Source of the DNA: Porticoccaceae bacterium
Lineage (GTDB): Bacteria; Pseudomonadota; Gammaproteobacteria; Pseudomonadales; Porticoccaceae
Assembly (NCBI GenBank): GCA_028822155.1
Contig: JAPKEJ010000025.1
Span: forward strand, 1-34,609
Reading direction: 5' to 3'
Length of the DNA: 34,609 nt
The notes under the pieces are model-generated. The model saw only the letters and a program-made list of their open reading frames with translations, searched no databases and was not told the origin of the DNA. The position numbers and the translations under genes were made by a program. Shown piece by piece: positions 1 to 8,319 of this stretch (positions are counted from its first letter, which is position 1; every line of letters starts with the position of its first letter).

Positions 1-1979
1 ACAATATTGAAATCGTCGTTCGACTCGCCTAGCAATGAGAAGAATTTAACTAGTTTAAGCGCACTCCCCTCTATGTCTAGTTGGTCCGAAGTAATTATCT
101 CTGTAATGTCGACTTGGCCCACCAAAATACCAACGAACATTTTTTGGGTGATTTTGATACTGGCATCGGCTGTTTTATCAAACGTCGTCTCGCGGTAGTA
201 CATAACTGAGTTTCTAATAGTTAGCACAAAATTTTGATCACGCTCGGTAAACAGTATGTTGAGTTTAAGTGCCTCTCCTTCTGCTTTTTCAGCATCTAAA
301 GTTACCGATAGGGCCTTCATGAATTCGTGAAGAGGTACTTCTTGTAAAAAAGCCTTCGCGGATCTTTTAATAGCGCGTTTTTGGACTCTACCAGATATAA
401 GCTCCGCTGCACCCGAGAGGTAGATGTCGCGCCAAGGCCCAGACTCTGCCTGGTAGCCCATCTGACGATAGGCCTCAGCTAACATCTCACGAGCGGCTAT
501 ATTGTTAGGCTCAGCAAATACCAGGTGATTTAAAACCTCACCAACCCAACGATAGTCGCCTTTTCCCATATAACCGCGAGCGCGCTCTAATATTGCCGCT
601 GAACCCCCCATAAACTCCACGTAACGCGTTGCAGACTGTTCTGGGGGTAATGGGTTTAAATTGGCTGGGTTGCCGTCATACCAACCAAAATAGTGCTGAT
701 AAACTGCCTTACTATTATGGCTTAAGGTGCCGTAATACCCTCGAACATGGAAGTTTTTAGCTAAGTCCTTGGGCAGTTTTAACTTTTCAGCGATCTCACG
801 CGGGGTATATCCCAAATTAGCTAGCCGCAGGGTCTGATCATGGATAAATTTATACATGTCTTGCTGCTGTTGCATTTGGGTGATAATTCGCTCATGACCC
901 CAGGTTGGCCAGTGGTGACTATTAAAAAATACCTCTACCTTGTCCAGTCTGTCGATTGACTGGCCAATGTAATCACTCCATAACAGGGCATCACGAACCT
1001 TTGCCCCGCGAAGGGTTAAGACGTTATGCATCACATGTGAAAGCACCTCAGCCCCGCAAAAAGCCTTCCACTGAGGAAGGTAAAACGTTAGTTCTGCTGG
1101 GGCTTCTGAACCCGGCATGTTGTAAAATTGAAAATCGACGCCATCTACATTTAAATCAACCACAGGCTTGTCGATGCTGACGCTGGGAGGGATAATAGAA
1201 ATACTACCAAACACCACCTGCTTGCCTAGCCCTGCATCAACATGGCCAGTCGCTGAGTGCGCCAAGGAGCCACCGAACATAAAATTGCCACGGCGAGTCA
1301 TTGCTGGGCCAGCAATAATATTTTCACTTGTGGCCTCTTGCATAAACCCAGCAGGGGCAATTATTGGAATACCGTCTTTAGCGGCTCCATCGGCTGTGGT
1401 GAGAGACAACACCCCGGCAAAGTGATCAGCATGGCTATGAGTAAAGATTATGCCGGTCAGATTTATCTCGCCCAATTGCTGTTCAGCAAATTTCATCGCG
1501 GCCGTCGTGGTTTCTAGACTCGTTAGCGGATCTACCACGATCCAGCCGTTATCACTCTTGATAAGCGTGGTATTCGCAAGGTCAAAACCGCGCAGCTGAT
1601 AAATCCCTTCATCGACCTTAAACAGCCCACGAATATTATTTAATTTGGCTTGTCGCCATAGGCTGGGATTTACCGTCGCTGGGGCTTCACCCTCGATAAA
1701 ATCATAGCTAGCTGGATTCCAAACAGTCAAACCCAAATTATCAACCAATTCGTCATTGGGCGCATAGGCAACCAATCCGCGCGTGGCATCTTCAAAATCT
1801 TGCTGATTGTCTAAATCTAAGTTGTCGGCAAAACCTTGGTTGTGGTCCAAGGTGAAGTCACTCGCGGCACTTTCTGCCATCGTAGACTGGGTTATCTGTG
1901 AATCGCATCCGAGCAACATAAAAACAAAAACACTCAGTGCTAAAGCACGTAAAATTTGAAATATTAACTCTAAACCCAT
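1..1979 (-). CDS. Alkyl sulfatase (SdsA1/BDS1-like), lipoprotein, 3' end cut by window edge
   Basis: The frame is open from the ATG at 1979 to the left edge (659 codons, no stop). The N-terminus is a lipoprotein signal with lipobox LLGC (Cys25); Asp follows the Cys, which in enterics favours inner-membrane retention. A metallo-beta-lactamase fold follows, with the binuclear zinc motif THSHADHF (His181, His183, Asp185, His186), then GAEVLSHVMHN and SHHWPTWG, all typical of class III alkyl sulfatases that hydrolyse primary alkyl sulfates to alcohol and sulfate. The last ~130 residues look like the SCP-2-like C-terminal domain. The final visible residues DDFNIV resemble the family C-terminus, so probably only a few codons are missing. 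GGGAG lies about 10 bases before the start. It begins 40 bases after the Crp/Fnr-type gene and is probably co-transcribed. Family assignment is strong; the substrate is inferred. Confidence 0.93.
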   Translation of the reverse strand, partial: MGLELIFQILRALALSVFVFMLLGCDSQITQSTMAESAASDFTLDHNQGFADNLDLDNQQDFEDATRGLVAYAPNDELVDNLGLTVWNPASYDFIEGEAPATVNPSLWRQAKLNNIRGLFKVDEGIYQLRGFDLANTTLIKSDNGWIVVDPLTSLETTTAAMKFAEQQLGEINLTGIIFTHSHADHFAGVLSLTTADGAAKDGIPIIAPAGFMQEATSENIIAGPAMTRRGNFMFGGSLAHSATGHVDAGLGKQVVFGSISIIPPSVSIDKPVVDLNVDGVDFQFYNMPGSEAPAELTFYLPQWKAFCGAEVLSHVMHNVLTLRGAKVRDALLWSDYIGQSIDRLDKVEVFFNSHHWPTWGHERIITQMQQQQDMYKFIHDQTLRLANLGYTPREIAEKLKLPKDLAKNFHVRGYYGTLSHNSKAVYQHYFGWYDGNPANLNPLPPEQSATRYVEFMGGSAAILERARGYMGKGDYRWVGEVLNHLVFAEPNNIAAREMLAEAYRQMGYQAESGPWRDIYLSGAAELISGRVQKRAIKRSAKAFLQEVPLHEFMKALSVTLDAEKAEGEALKLNILFTERDQNFVLTIRNSVMYYRETTFDKTADASIKITQKMFVGILVGQVDITEIITSDQLDIEGSALKLVKFFSLLGESNDDFNI

Positions 1980-2019
1980 CACTAGTAGCTCCCTTTCGGT
2001 TTTTTATCTGCCGTTACTT

Positions 2020-2733
2020 TTAAGACTCTTCGGTGACAATTTCTCTCTGGAGCGCAGCCGTATCAAGGATTAAATAACGATCTCTGTGCATCCCTAATAT
2101 TCCAATCGCTGTCCACTCTCGAAAAATTTTATTCACCCGCTGCCTAGAACCTAGGCATAGGCGGGCAAAGTCATTTTGACTAAGTTTGATATCGAGACAT
2201 ATACCCAGCTCTTGTTCAACACCATGATGTAATATTAAATCTAAAATTCGTCCCGCAAGTCTAGCCCGTAAAGGATAAAAAGCCATACCGGAAAGCAATC
2301 CACTCATTTGTCTTGCGCGCTGCACACTTTCGGAAAAAAGATTTTTGTACAAAACAGGGTATTGCTCACCCACATCGATCACCGTCGCTCGCGGAATCAC
2401 TAAAATGTCCGCGGCCACCTGAATCTGAGCTTCTTGAATACGACTTTTTGGGTCAACTAGAGAATAATCACCCAGCCAATACTGCGGAGTAAAGTCATTC
2501 AGAGCGAACTCTTGCCCCGATGGACTAATAATAGAAATTCGAAGGCGCCCGGATAACAGACAATAAATTGAAGCGGTATTTTCACCCATCTGAAATAGGT
2601 ATTGTCGAGGAGAAAAACGCTTTACTTGCGCAAACTCGACGAGTTTTTCTAAACCCTGAATCGGTATATTTTTAAACCATATTGATTCCTGAATAATTTC
2701 AGCTAAATCATATTGGCTTGCATGGGCAGTCAT
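2020..2733 (-). CDS. Crp/Fnr-family transcriptional regulator
   Basis: 237 residues, the usual length. Residues about 15-125 form a cyclic-nucleotide-binding-type beta roll (YLFQMGENTASIYCLLSGRLRI), 130-160 the connecting helix, and 183-208 a winged helix-turn-helix (LSQNDFARLCLGSRQRVNKI). The effector pocket does not show the GE...RSA signature of cAMP-binding Crp; the region reads WLGDYSLVDPKSRIQEAQ. There is no N-terminal cysteine cluster for an Fnr-type iron-sulfur centre. The ligand is therefore unknown. GGAG lies 7 bases before the ATG. The sulfatase gene starts 40 bases downstream on the same strand, which suggests this regulator controls sulfatase expression and possibly its own. Confidence 0.9.
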   Translation of the reverse strand: MTAHASQYDLAEIIQESIWFKNIPIQGLEKLVEFAQVKRFSPRQYLFQMGENTASIYCLLSGRLRISIISPSGQEFALNDFTPQYWLGDYSLVDPKSRIQEAQIQVAADILVIPRATVIDVGEQYPVLYKNLFSESVQRARQMSGLLSGMAFYPLRARLAGRILDLILHHGVEQELGICLDIKLSQNDFARLCLGSRQRVNKIFREWTAIGILGMHRDRYLILDTAALQREIVTEES

Positions 2734-2865
2734 ATATAACTCCGTTAATTGCGCATAGCTCGCAACAATATTAACGGACTTTCTTAATATGCGCGGGATA
2801 TATTCAGTCAGTAATGGAGATTTTTTCGGTCATTTTTTAATTTCTATTTATAGATGCCGCAACAC

Positions 2866-2899
2866 AAAAAACCATCGCCCCGCGCTTAACGGAACGATG
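2866..2899 (-). terminator. Rho-independent terminator after the thiolase gene
   Basis: Read on the minus strand, a 10-pair stem (CATCGTTCCG with CGCGGGGCGATG, two G-T pairs) with a 7-base loop spans 2899-2873 and is followed by GTTTTTTG. It lies 25 bases past the thiolase stop and closes the maoC-SDR-thiolase transcript. Confidence 0.8.
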
Positions 2900-2923
2900 C
2901 TCTTGACTCATGCTGTGGCATAA

Positions 2924-4105
2924 TTAAAGAACTTCGAAGAGTCCCGCCGCACCCATGCCGCCGCCTACACACATGGTGATAACAACGTATTTCTCACCAC
3001 GACGCTTACCTTCCATCAACGCATGCATCACCATACGTGCGCCACTCATGCCAAAGGGATGACCGATAGAAATAGAACCGCCATTAACGTTCAAACGTTC
3101 CATAGGAATACCCAGCTTGTCTCGACAATAAATAACCTGAACTGCAAAGGCTTCATTCAACTCCCACAGACCAATGTCATCCATCTTAAGGCCGTTTCGC
3201 TTAAGTAGCTTAGGAATGGCAAAAATTGGACCAATTCCCATTTCATCGGGCTCGCAACCAGCAACAGCCATGCCACGATAAACGCCTAAAGGCTCTAAGT
3301 TTCGCTGAGATGCTAAAGTACTATCCATCAACACAACAGCCGCTGCGCCATCGGATAACTGCGAAGCATTACCACCAGTAATGGTACCGCCATCGCGAAC
3401 TGTCTTAAGGCCACTTAAACCCTCAAGATTAGTACCAGGTCGGTTACCCTCGTCCTTAGACAGAGTCACTTCCTCTTCGGTTACTTCGCCCGTCTCACGA
3501 TTAGTCACTAATTTGGTGGCTGTCACTGGAACAATCTCATCAGCATATAACCCGGCTTCCTGAGCAGCAGCGGTGCGTGCCTGCGATATGACCGAATACT
3601 CATCCTGTACCGCGCGAGAAATATTGTAGCGACTAGCCACAGTTTCTGCTGTATCGAGCATCGGCATATGAATCAGAGGGGCATGTTTCATTGCCAGTGG
3701 ATCAGCAACACGATGAGCATTAAAATGCTCATTTTGAATCAAGCTAATGCTCTCACAACCACCAGCAACAATTACTGAAGAACCATCGTTGGTGATGTTG
3801 TTAGCGCCAATAGAGATAGCCATCAATCCAGAAGAGCACTGGCGATCCACAGTCATACCCGACACAGTAATGGGAAGTCCAGAGGCCATAGCCGCCTGCC
3901 GACCTAGATTCATTGCTTGAGTCCCTTGCTGCATCGCCGCACCCATAATGCAATCATCTATCTCTGCAGGATCAACACCAGAGCGAGCAACAGCTGCACT
4001 GATAGCATGAGAGCTCATAGAGGGTGATTGAAGATTGTTAAAGGCTCCACGGAATGCTCTGCCGATTGGAGTACGAGCTGCTGAAACGATTACTGCTTCT
4101 TTCAT
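2924..4105 (-). CDS. Thiolase (acetyl-CoA C-acyltransferase)
   Basis: 393 residues, full thiolase length. It cleaves 3-ketoacyl-CoA to acetyl-CoA plus a shortened acyl-CoA, or runs in reverse. The nucleophile Cys90 lies in DRQCSSG, His349 in GHPFGMSG, and the second catalytic Cys379 in [10 protein letters not shown] near the C-terminus. The late position of GGG and the intact NEAF motif mark a FadA/acetyl-CoA acyltransferase type rather than an SCP-2-type thiolase. AAGGAAATC precedes the ATG. It is the last gene of the maoC-SDR-thiolase set, 50 bases after the SDR, and a strong terminator follows. Its substrate is not readable from the sequence. Confidence 0.95.
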   Translation of the reverse strand: MKEAVIVSAARTPIGRAFRGAFNNLQSPSMSSHAISAAVARSGVDPAEIDDCIMGAAMQQGTQAMNLGRQAAMASGLPITVSGMTVDRQCSSGLMAISIGANNITNDGSSVIVAGGCESISLIQNEHFNAHRVADPLAMKHAPLIHMPMLDTAETVASRYNISRAVQDEYSVISQARTAAAQEAGLYADEIVPVTATKLVTNRETGEVTEEEVTLSKDEGNRPGTNLEGLSGLKTVRDGGTITGGNASQLSDGAAAVVLMDSTLASQRNLEPLGVYRGMAVAGCEPDEMGIGPIFAIPKLLKRNGLKMDDIGLWELNEAFAVQVIYCRDKLGIPMERLNVNGGSISIGHPFGMSGARMVMHALMEGKRRGEKYVVITMCVGGGMGAAGLFEVL

Positions 4106-4155
4106 AATGATTTCCTTAGTTTAATTTGACGGTAACTTTTTCTAATAAAATGACG

Positions 4156-5067
4156 CTAGCCTTGAAGAGCTGCCATCGCCTTCATAACAAATTTTTCTGT
4201 TTGCTTGCTACCTGATTCAAGAGCCTTATGCTCTGCTGTATCTGAAAGCTCATCCCACTTAGACACTATTTCATCTGGGTTTTGACTCTCTTTAGGCACA
4301 AAAATACCATCGGTTTCATACATACTAGCGGTAGCGTAACCGCCCGCGCCAGCACACAAAATAGTGCGGGTTGGCGCATTTTCATCGCACAAAACAAGGG
4401 CGCCAGCGGAAACTGATTCGGCCGTCATAAGGTCAAGAATCTCGGCCGGCAAAAGGTCTTCGGTCATGCGAGTACCGGCTGTTGGGGCCAAGGCGTTAAC
4501 GTGGATATTGTTTTTCCCACCTTCCAGCACTAGGGTATTCATAAAACCGAGGACAGCCATTTTTGCTGCCCCATAGTTAGTCTGCCCAAAGTTGCCATAC
4601 ATACCGCTGGCAGAGGTAGTCATGACGATACGGCCATAGTTCTGCCCACGCATGATTTCCCACACCGCTTTAGTACAGTTGACCGAACCCATAAGGTGAA
4701 CGTCCATAACCAACTGAAAGTCCGCTAGGTCCATTTTACTAAATGACTTGTCGCGTAAAATACCAGCATTGTTAATAAGAATATCAACTCGACCCCATTT
4801 CTCCATAGCCTGGTTAACCATGTCTTGTACTTCGTCGAACTTAGCAACATTGGCACCGTGGGCAAATGCTTCACCGCCGGCTGACTCAATTAAAGCCACG
4901 ACTTCCATCGCAGCATCTGAAGAAGCGCCTGTACCGTCTCGCGCCCCACCCAAGTCGTTTACCACAACTTTTGCACCGCGCTCAGCAAGCGCGAGTGCAT
5001 GAGAGCGCCCTAGACCATTGCCCGCGCCAGTCACTATTGCTACTCGTCCTTCAAAATTAATACTCAT
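4156..5067 (-). CDS. SDR-family 3-hydroxyacyl-CoA dehydrogenase, HSD17B4-like
   Basis: 303 residues. A Rossmann motif TGAGNGLGR (14-22) and the extension VVVNDLGGARDG (35-46) are characteristic of the dehydrogenase domain of peroxisomal multifunctional enzyme type 2 (HSD17B4). NNAG is at 99-102, the catalytic Ser near 152, Tyr165 and Lys169 (YGAAK). The ~60-residue C-terminal extension after the SDR core is also usual in this subgroup. The expected role is NAD-dependent oxidation of (3R)-hydroxyacyl-CoA. It sits between a MaoC-type hydratase and a thiolase, so the three genes reconstruct the (R)-specific arm of beta-oxidation as separate proteins. GAGGTAG precedes the start. Confidence 0.93.
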   Translation of the reverse strand: MSINFEGRVAIVTGAGNGLGRSHALALAERGAKVVVNDLGGARDGTGASSDAAMEVVALIESAGGEAFAHGANVAKFDEVQDMVNQAMEKWGRVDILINNAGILRDKSFSKMDLADFQLVMDVHLMGSVNCTKAVWEIMRGQNYGRIVMTTSASGMYGNFGQTNYGAAKMAVLGFMNTLVLEGGKNNIHVNALAPTAGTRMTEDLLPAEILDLMTAESVSAGALVLCDENAPTRTILCAGAGGYATASMYETDGIFVPKESQNPDEIVSKWDELSDTAEHKALESGSKQTEKFVMKAMAALQG

Positions 5068-5101
5068 CGTCTACCTCATAGAATTCTTTTAACGAAAGAC
5101 C

Positions 5102-5563
5102 TTAGTGGGCCATCTGTACGCTTAACCATTCCGCAACAAGCGCTGGTTTATCCCCGCCCTCAATCTCAACAGTTATTTCAACTTTAAAATCAAACTGTCC
5201 AGGCCGCTTTTCAGTAATATCAAGAATGGTGGCATGACAACGGATTTTACTGCCAACACGGACAGGAGCGACAAAGCGAACCTTATCAAACCCTTTGTTA
5301 ACCCCCATGTAGATGCCTTCAATAAGCAGATTATAACTCTCAGAAAAATAAGACAGCATTGATAGGGTTAAGAACCCATGAGCGATAGTGCCACCAAAGG
5401 GCGTATTTGCCGCAGCCACCGGGTCAATGTGTATAAACTGCCGGTCAAGAGTGCAATCGGCGAACTCATTCACCTGCTCCTGAGTTACTTCAAACCATGC
5501 TGTTGGTTCACAAACGTGCCCAACATACTGCTCAATTTCTGTTTTTTTAATCATTTGTGGCAT
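5102..5563 (-). CDS. MaoC-like (R)-specific enoyl-CoA hydratase
   Basis: 153 residues, single hotdog domain. The hydratase-2 dyad is visible as Asp40 and His45 in DRQFIHID, followed by the conserved GGTIAHGFLTLSML. It should hydrate trans-2-enoyl-CoA to (3R)-hydroxyacyl-CoA, the substrate of the SDR encoded 34 bases downstream. GAGGA lies about 9 bases before the ATG. It is first in the maoC-SDR-thiolase transcript; a TATAAT-type promoter lies 54-83 bases upstream. Confidence 0.92.
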   Translation of the reverse strand: MPQMIKKTEIEQYVGHVCEPTAWFEVTQEQVNEFADCTLDRQFIHIDPVAAANTPFGGTIAHGFLTLSMLSYFSESYNLLIEGIYMGVNKGFDKVRFVAPVRVGSKIRCHATILDITEKRPGQFDFKVEITVEIEGGDKPALVAEWLSVQMAH

Positions 5564-5609
5564 TGTTTTATCCTCTTAAAATGTGGATGAAGGAACCGAC
5601 GCTATCATA

Positions 5610-5646
5610 TATTGACATTATATATGCCAATACATTATTAACACAA
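5610..5646 (-). promoter_or_regulatory. Promoter and overlapping inverted repeat upstream of maoC
   Basis: On the minus strand TTGTGT (5646-5641), an 18-base spacer and a perfect TATAAT (5622-5617) form a sigma-70-type promoter. The -10 box lies inside an imperfect inverted repeat at 5610-5632, arms TATTGACAT and ATGCCAATA (8 of 9 paired) around a 5-base centre. This suggests repressor control of the beta-oxidation module. No other copy was noticed in the window. Confidence 0.55.
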
Positions 5647-5916
5647 CTTTATGCTACCAACACCGCGAGAAGTAACACTGGCAGGATTTATGAAAAATGT
5701 TATCACGAAAAGAAACTTCTGCTCCACTGTAATACTGACCGCTTAGTATTAGGCTCGATGTAATCGCCACGAATTTTAGGTGTGGCTCCCCACATGACTT
5801 AAGAACGCTCGCAATGTTTATATAAATAAGGGTTGAGTCTACTGGCGCTGGTTCCAAAGAGCTTGTAATCAATTTAATAACGCGAAAACAGGCATTTAGT
5901 CCTGCAAGTCCCGAAT

Positions 5917-5951
5917 AAAAACCAGATGAAAGATGTCCCCCCATCTGGTTT
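5917..5951 (-). terminator. Probable Rho-independent terminator of the POT transporter gene
   Basis: A perfect 10-base inverted repeat, AAACCAGATG (5919-5928) and CATCTGGTTT (5942-5951), encloses a 13-base loop. On the minus strand it runs straight into TTTTTATT. It lies about 60 bases after the transporter stop. Confidence 0.65.
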
Positions 5952-6011
5952 CTTCAGCTAATACGTCATGAAATGAGACAGAGTCAGCTCGCAAAGGCAA
6001 ACGCCTAAACA

Positions 6012-7511
6012 TTAAGAGTCCGTCTTTTTAGCCTTAAACACAAATGCCATACCGATTAGAATGACTGCAATAACCGCATAGTACTGAATCATAAAAGTAA
6101 AAATTGGCTCGACTGAGCTTAAACCGTCAACCGTTGCATCTCCTCCAAGTAGTCCAGCCAATACCCCACCTATCGCCGAAGCAAGAAACCACAAGCCAAA
6201 CATCTGTCCCATATACCCCTTCGGAGAATATTTAGAAAAAGCTGACAAGCCAATTGGGGAAAGAGCAAGCTCTCCCCACGTCTGCAGGAGGTACGTAATA
6301 ACTAACCACTGCATGCCTACGGGCGATGTCACCATCGCAAGCTGAACGGCATAGACCATAACGATAAAACTTATTGCCATGAAAATTAATCCAATAGCAA
6401 ACTTAATAGGTAACGAAGGATCCATATTTAGCCGCGCCAACTGAGCCCAGAGACCTGCAAAGATCGGAGCAAAAGCAACAACAAAAATTGGATTAGCAAA
6501 CTGAAGCCAGCCAATAGGAATAATAAACCCTAGAACAGATAGGTCAGTATGATCTCTTGCAAAGATACTGAGGGAGCTTGCCGATTGGTCAAAACCTGAC
6601 CAAAACGCTGCAGCCCCGACAAACAAAACAAATAACAATAGTAGATTCTTTTTATCTTTCGCAGACAGGCCTGCTAGAAAATACAAATACAAGAAATATA
6701 AACCCGCTACGATCGTTAAGAAGTACGCGAAATTTTCAGCAAACACACGAGGTTCAACAGCAATAAGGCCAAATAATCCAAGACCAATTACGATGACCAT
6801 CAGTACTAAACTTAATTTAGTCCACTTGATCAGTCCTTGCCGCCTTGTATCATCCATAGCGTTAGGTGATCGGCCGGCATTACCCAAAAGATGCCTAAAT
6901 TTAATATACTGGTAGACACCAAACGCCATACCTATCCCGGCAGCGCCGAACCCATAATGCCATCCAATTTTTTCACCTAAATAGGAACAAATCAGAAAGC
7001 CTAGCGTGGAGCCAATATTAATAGACATGTAAAAAATTGTGTATCCTGAATCTCGTCTATCATCGTTATCTCCATACAAATTGCCAACGATTGTTGAAAT
7101 ATTTCCTTTAAGCAAACCCGTCCCAAGAACAACAAATATAAGACCCAAAAAGAACGTTTGGTCTACTGGTATAGCCAGAATAAAATGACCTAAGGCTATT
7201 ATCATGGCCCCAATAAGTACTGCTCGTTGGTGGCCCAATATATTGTCAGCAATCCAACCTCCAGGCACCACCATAAAGTACACCATACCAACATAAATGC
7301 CATAAATTGCGTTTGCATCCATTGCAGATAGACCCATCCCAGGGTTAAACCCACCTAATGATCCTGTCATGTAGAGGACCAGCAAAGCCCGCATTCCATA
7401 ATAAGACATCCGCTCCCACATCTCGGTTAAAAATAGTGTTCTAAGGCCAATTGGGTGCCCGAAAAACCCAGTATCATGGTTAGAGTTATCACTTGCTTGC
7501 TGCATATTCAT
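6012..7511 (-). CDS. POT/PTR-family proton-coupled peptide transporter
   Basis: 499 residues, a multi-helix inner-membrane protein with about 14 hydrophobic segments, as usual for bacterial POT carriers. The N-terminal signature LFLTEMWERMSYYGMRALLV (about 26-45) matches the family ExxER-type helix 1 motif. GGWIADNILGHQRAV and the helix 4-5 region NIGSTLGFLICSYLGEKIGWHYGFG are also typical. It probably imports di- or tripeptides with protons, though some relatives carry other small acids. An ATG at 7511 with AGGGA about 10 bases upstream is preferred to the internal ATG at 7505. It is a single-gene transcript with its own terminator, divergent from the thioesterase gene. Confidence 0.92.
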   Translation of the reverse strand: MNMQQASDNSNHDTGFFGHPIGLRTLFLTEMWERMSYYGMRALLVLYMTGSLGGFNPGMGLSAMDANAIYGIYVGMVYFMVVPGGWIADNILGHQRAVLIGAMIIALGHFILAIPVDQTFFLGLIFVVLGTGLLKGNISTIVGNLYGDNDDRRDSGYTIFYMSINIGSTLGFLICSYLGEKIGWHYGFGAAGIGMAFGVYQYIKFRHLLGNAGRSPNAMDDTRRQGLIKWTKLSLVLMVIVIGLGLFGLIAVEPRVFAENFAYFLTIVAGLYFLYLYFLAGLSAKDKKNLLLLFVLFVGAAAFWSGFDQSASSLSIFARDHTDLSVLGFIIPIGWLQFANPIFVVAFAPIFAGLWAQLARLNMDPSLPIKFAIGLIFMAISFIVMVYAVQLAMVTSPVGMQWLVITYLLQTWGELALSPIGLSAFSKYSPKGYMGQMFGLWFLASAIGGVLAGLLGGDATVDGLSSVEPIFTFMIQYYAVIAVILIGMAFVFKAKKTDS

Positions 7512-7685
7512 CGATTAAATCCCTGTTCTTATTTTTAGTGTTTACTTCTTTACGCTATAAGCCGCTTACCAGCGCCCAAACAGACGAAACTTTAGCATAG
7601 TCTACGTACCTGTGTAACTGAACTATAGCTTGAATCTTGCCACAACAGTACAATACCAAAAAGCACAGCGAGGATTGCCAAAAAG

Positions 7686-8105
7686 ATGGATAATTTTAAT
7701 GAAATTCAGCGTCAGTTTTTAGATGAGAAGCCAGCATTCTTAGATATCCTCGGATTTAAAGGAAGCTCATTCAATGATGAAACTAAGCTTTATTCATGCA
7801 TCTTCGAGCCATCAGAAGTCCTAACCCACTCCAATGGCTCAATTGTTCAGGGTGGTTTTATCGCAGGTATGCTAGATTCAGCGATGGCTCAGTACATACT
7901 GCACCTGCATGAGTTCAAGGTTAATCCCTTGACTCTGCATATTGACGTCACTTACTTGCTGCCGTGTAGGCCAGCAGAAATTCAGGTGACTTCAAGAATA
8001 CTTAAAGCGGGCAAAAGTATCGTATTCACCAGCGCAGAATTAACACAAGATGGGAATTTAGTTGCAATTGCATCAGCGACTAATAAGTTGGTTCCATTTT
8101 TATAA
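7686..8105 (+). CDS. PaaI-like hotdog thioesterase
   Basis: 139 residues, single hotdog domain of the PaaI/YigI type, with the core VQGGFIAGMLDSAMAQY (helix with the GG...LD signature) and the strand LTLHIDVTYLLPCRPAEIQV. It would hydrolyse acyl-CoA thioesters, plausibly releasing CoA trapped in stalled catabolic intermediates. GAGG lies about 12 bases before the ATG. It is divergent from the POT gene and followed by 214 AT-rich bases before the dehydrogenase pair. The substrate is not predictable. Confidence 0.85.
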   Translation: MDNFNEIQRQFLDEKPAFLDILGFKGSSFNDETKLYSCIFEPSEVLTHSNGSIVQGGFIAGMLDSAMAQYILHLHEFKVNPLTLHIDVTYLLPCRPAEIQVTSRILKAGKSIVFTSAELTQDGNLVAIASATNKLVPFL

Positions 8106-8225
8106 TAACGAGATTTTATTTATATTAAATTATAAACTCCATATTTTTCAGTTATTTAAGAAATTTTATTAATGTAGTTTAAATTTTATTCTCAGGCAAC
8201 CCAACGAACATGCACAGGGCAGTAT

Positions 8226-8254
8226 TTGGCACCTATTCTAAATCGATTGGCACC
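8226..8254 (+). promoter_or_regulatory. Direct repeat TTGGCACC upstream of the dehydrogenase pair
   Basis: TTGGCACC occurs at 8226-8233 and 8247-8254, 21 bases apart (two helical turns), 66-94 bases before the first dehydrogenase start. The phasing fits a dimeric activator binding one DNA face. Function is inferred; no clear -10/-35 pair was recognised nearby. Confidence 0.35.
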
Positions 8255-8319
8255 AATTAAACAGACGTACAATTACCGACTAGATAAGGTTCAACAAGAC
8301 TCTAACGGGATTAACAATA

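Larger units (their letters stand above)
5564..6011. other. Intergenic region between the maoC operon and the POT gene
   Basis: 448 bases. The right part holds the POT terminator (5917-5951), the left part the maoC promoter (5610-5646). Short ORFs on both strands (up to about 96 codons) have no recognisable protein character and no ribosome site, so none is called. Nothing else was seen. Confidence 0.6.

Noticed and set aside
5654..5944. 96-codon minus-strand ORF between the maoC and POT genes
   Set aside because: No ribosome site, no recognisable protein character, and it overlaps the POT terminator.
7512..7685. Promoters in the POT/thioesterase divergent gap
   Set aside because: Only weak -35/-10 matches; no pair stood out on either strand.
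8226..8254. Sigma-54 promoter at TTGGCACC
   Set aside because: TGGCAC resembles a -24 box but neither copy has a TTGC-type -12 box at the right distance.
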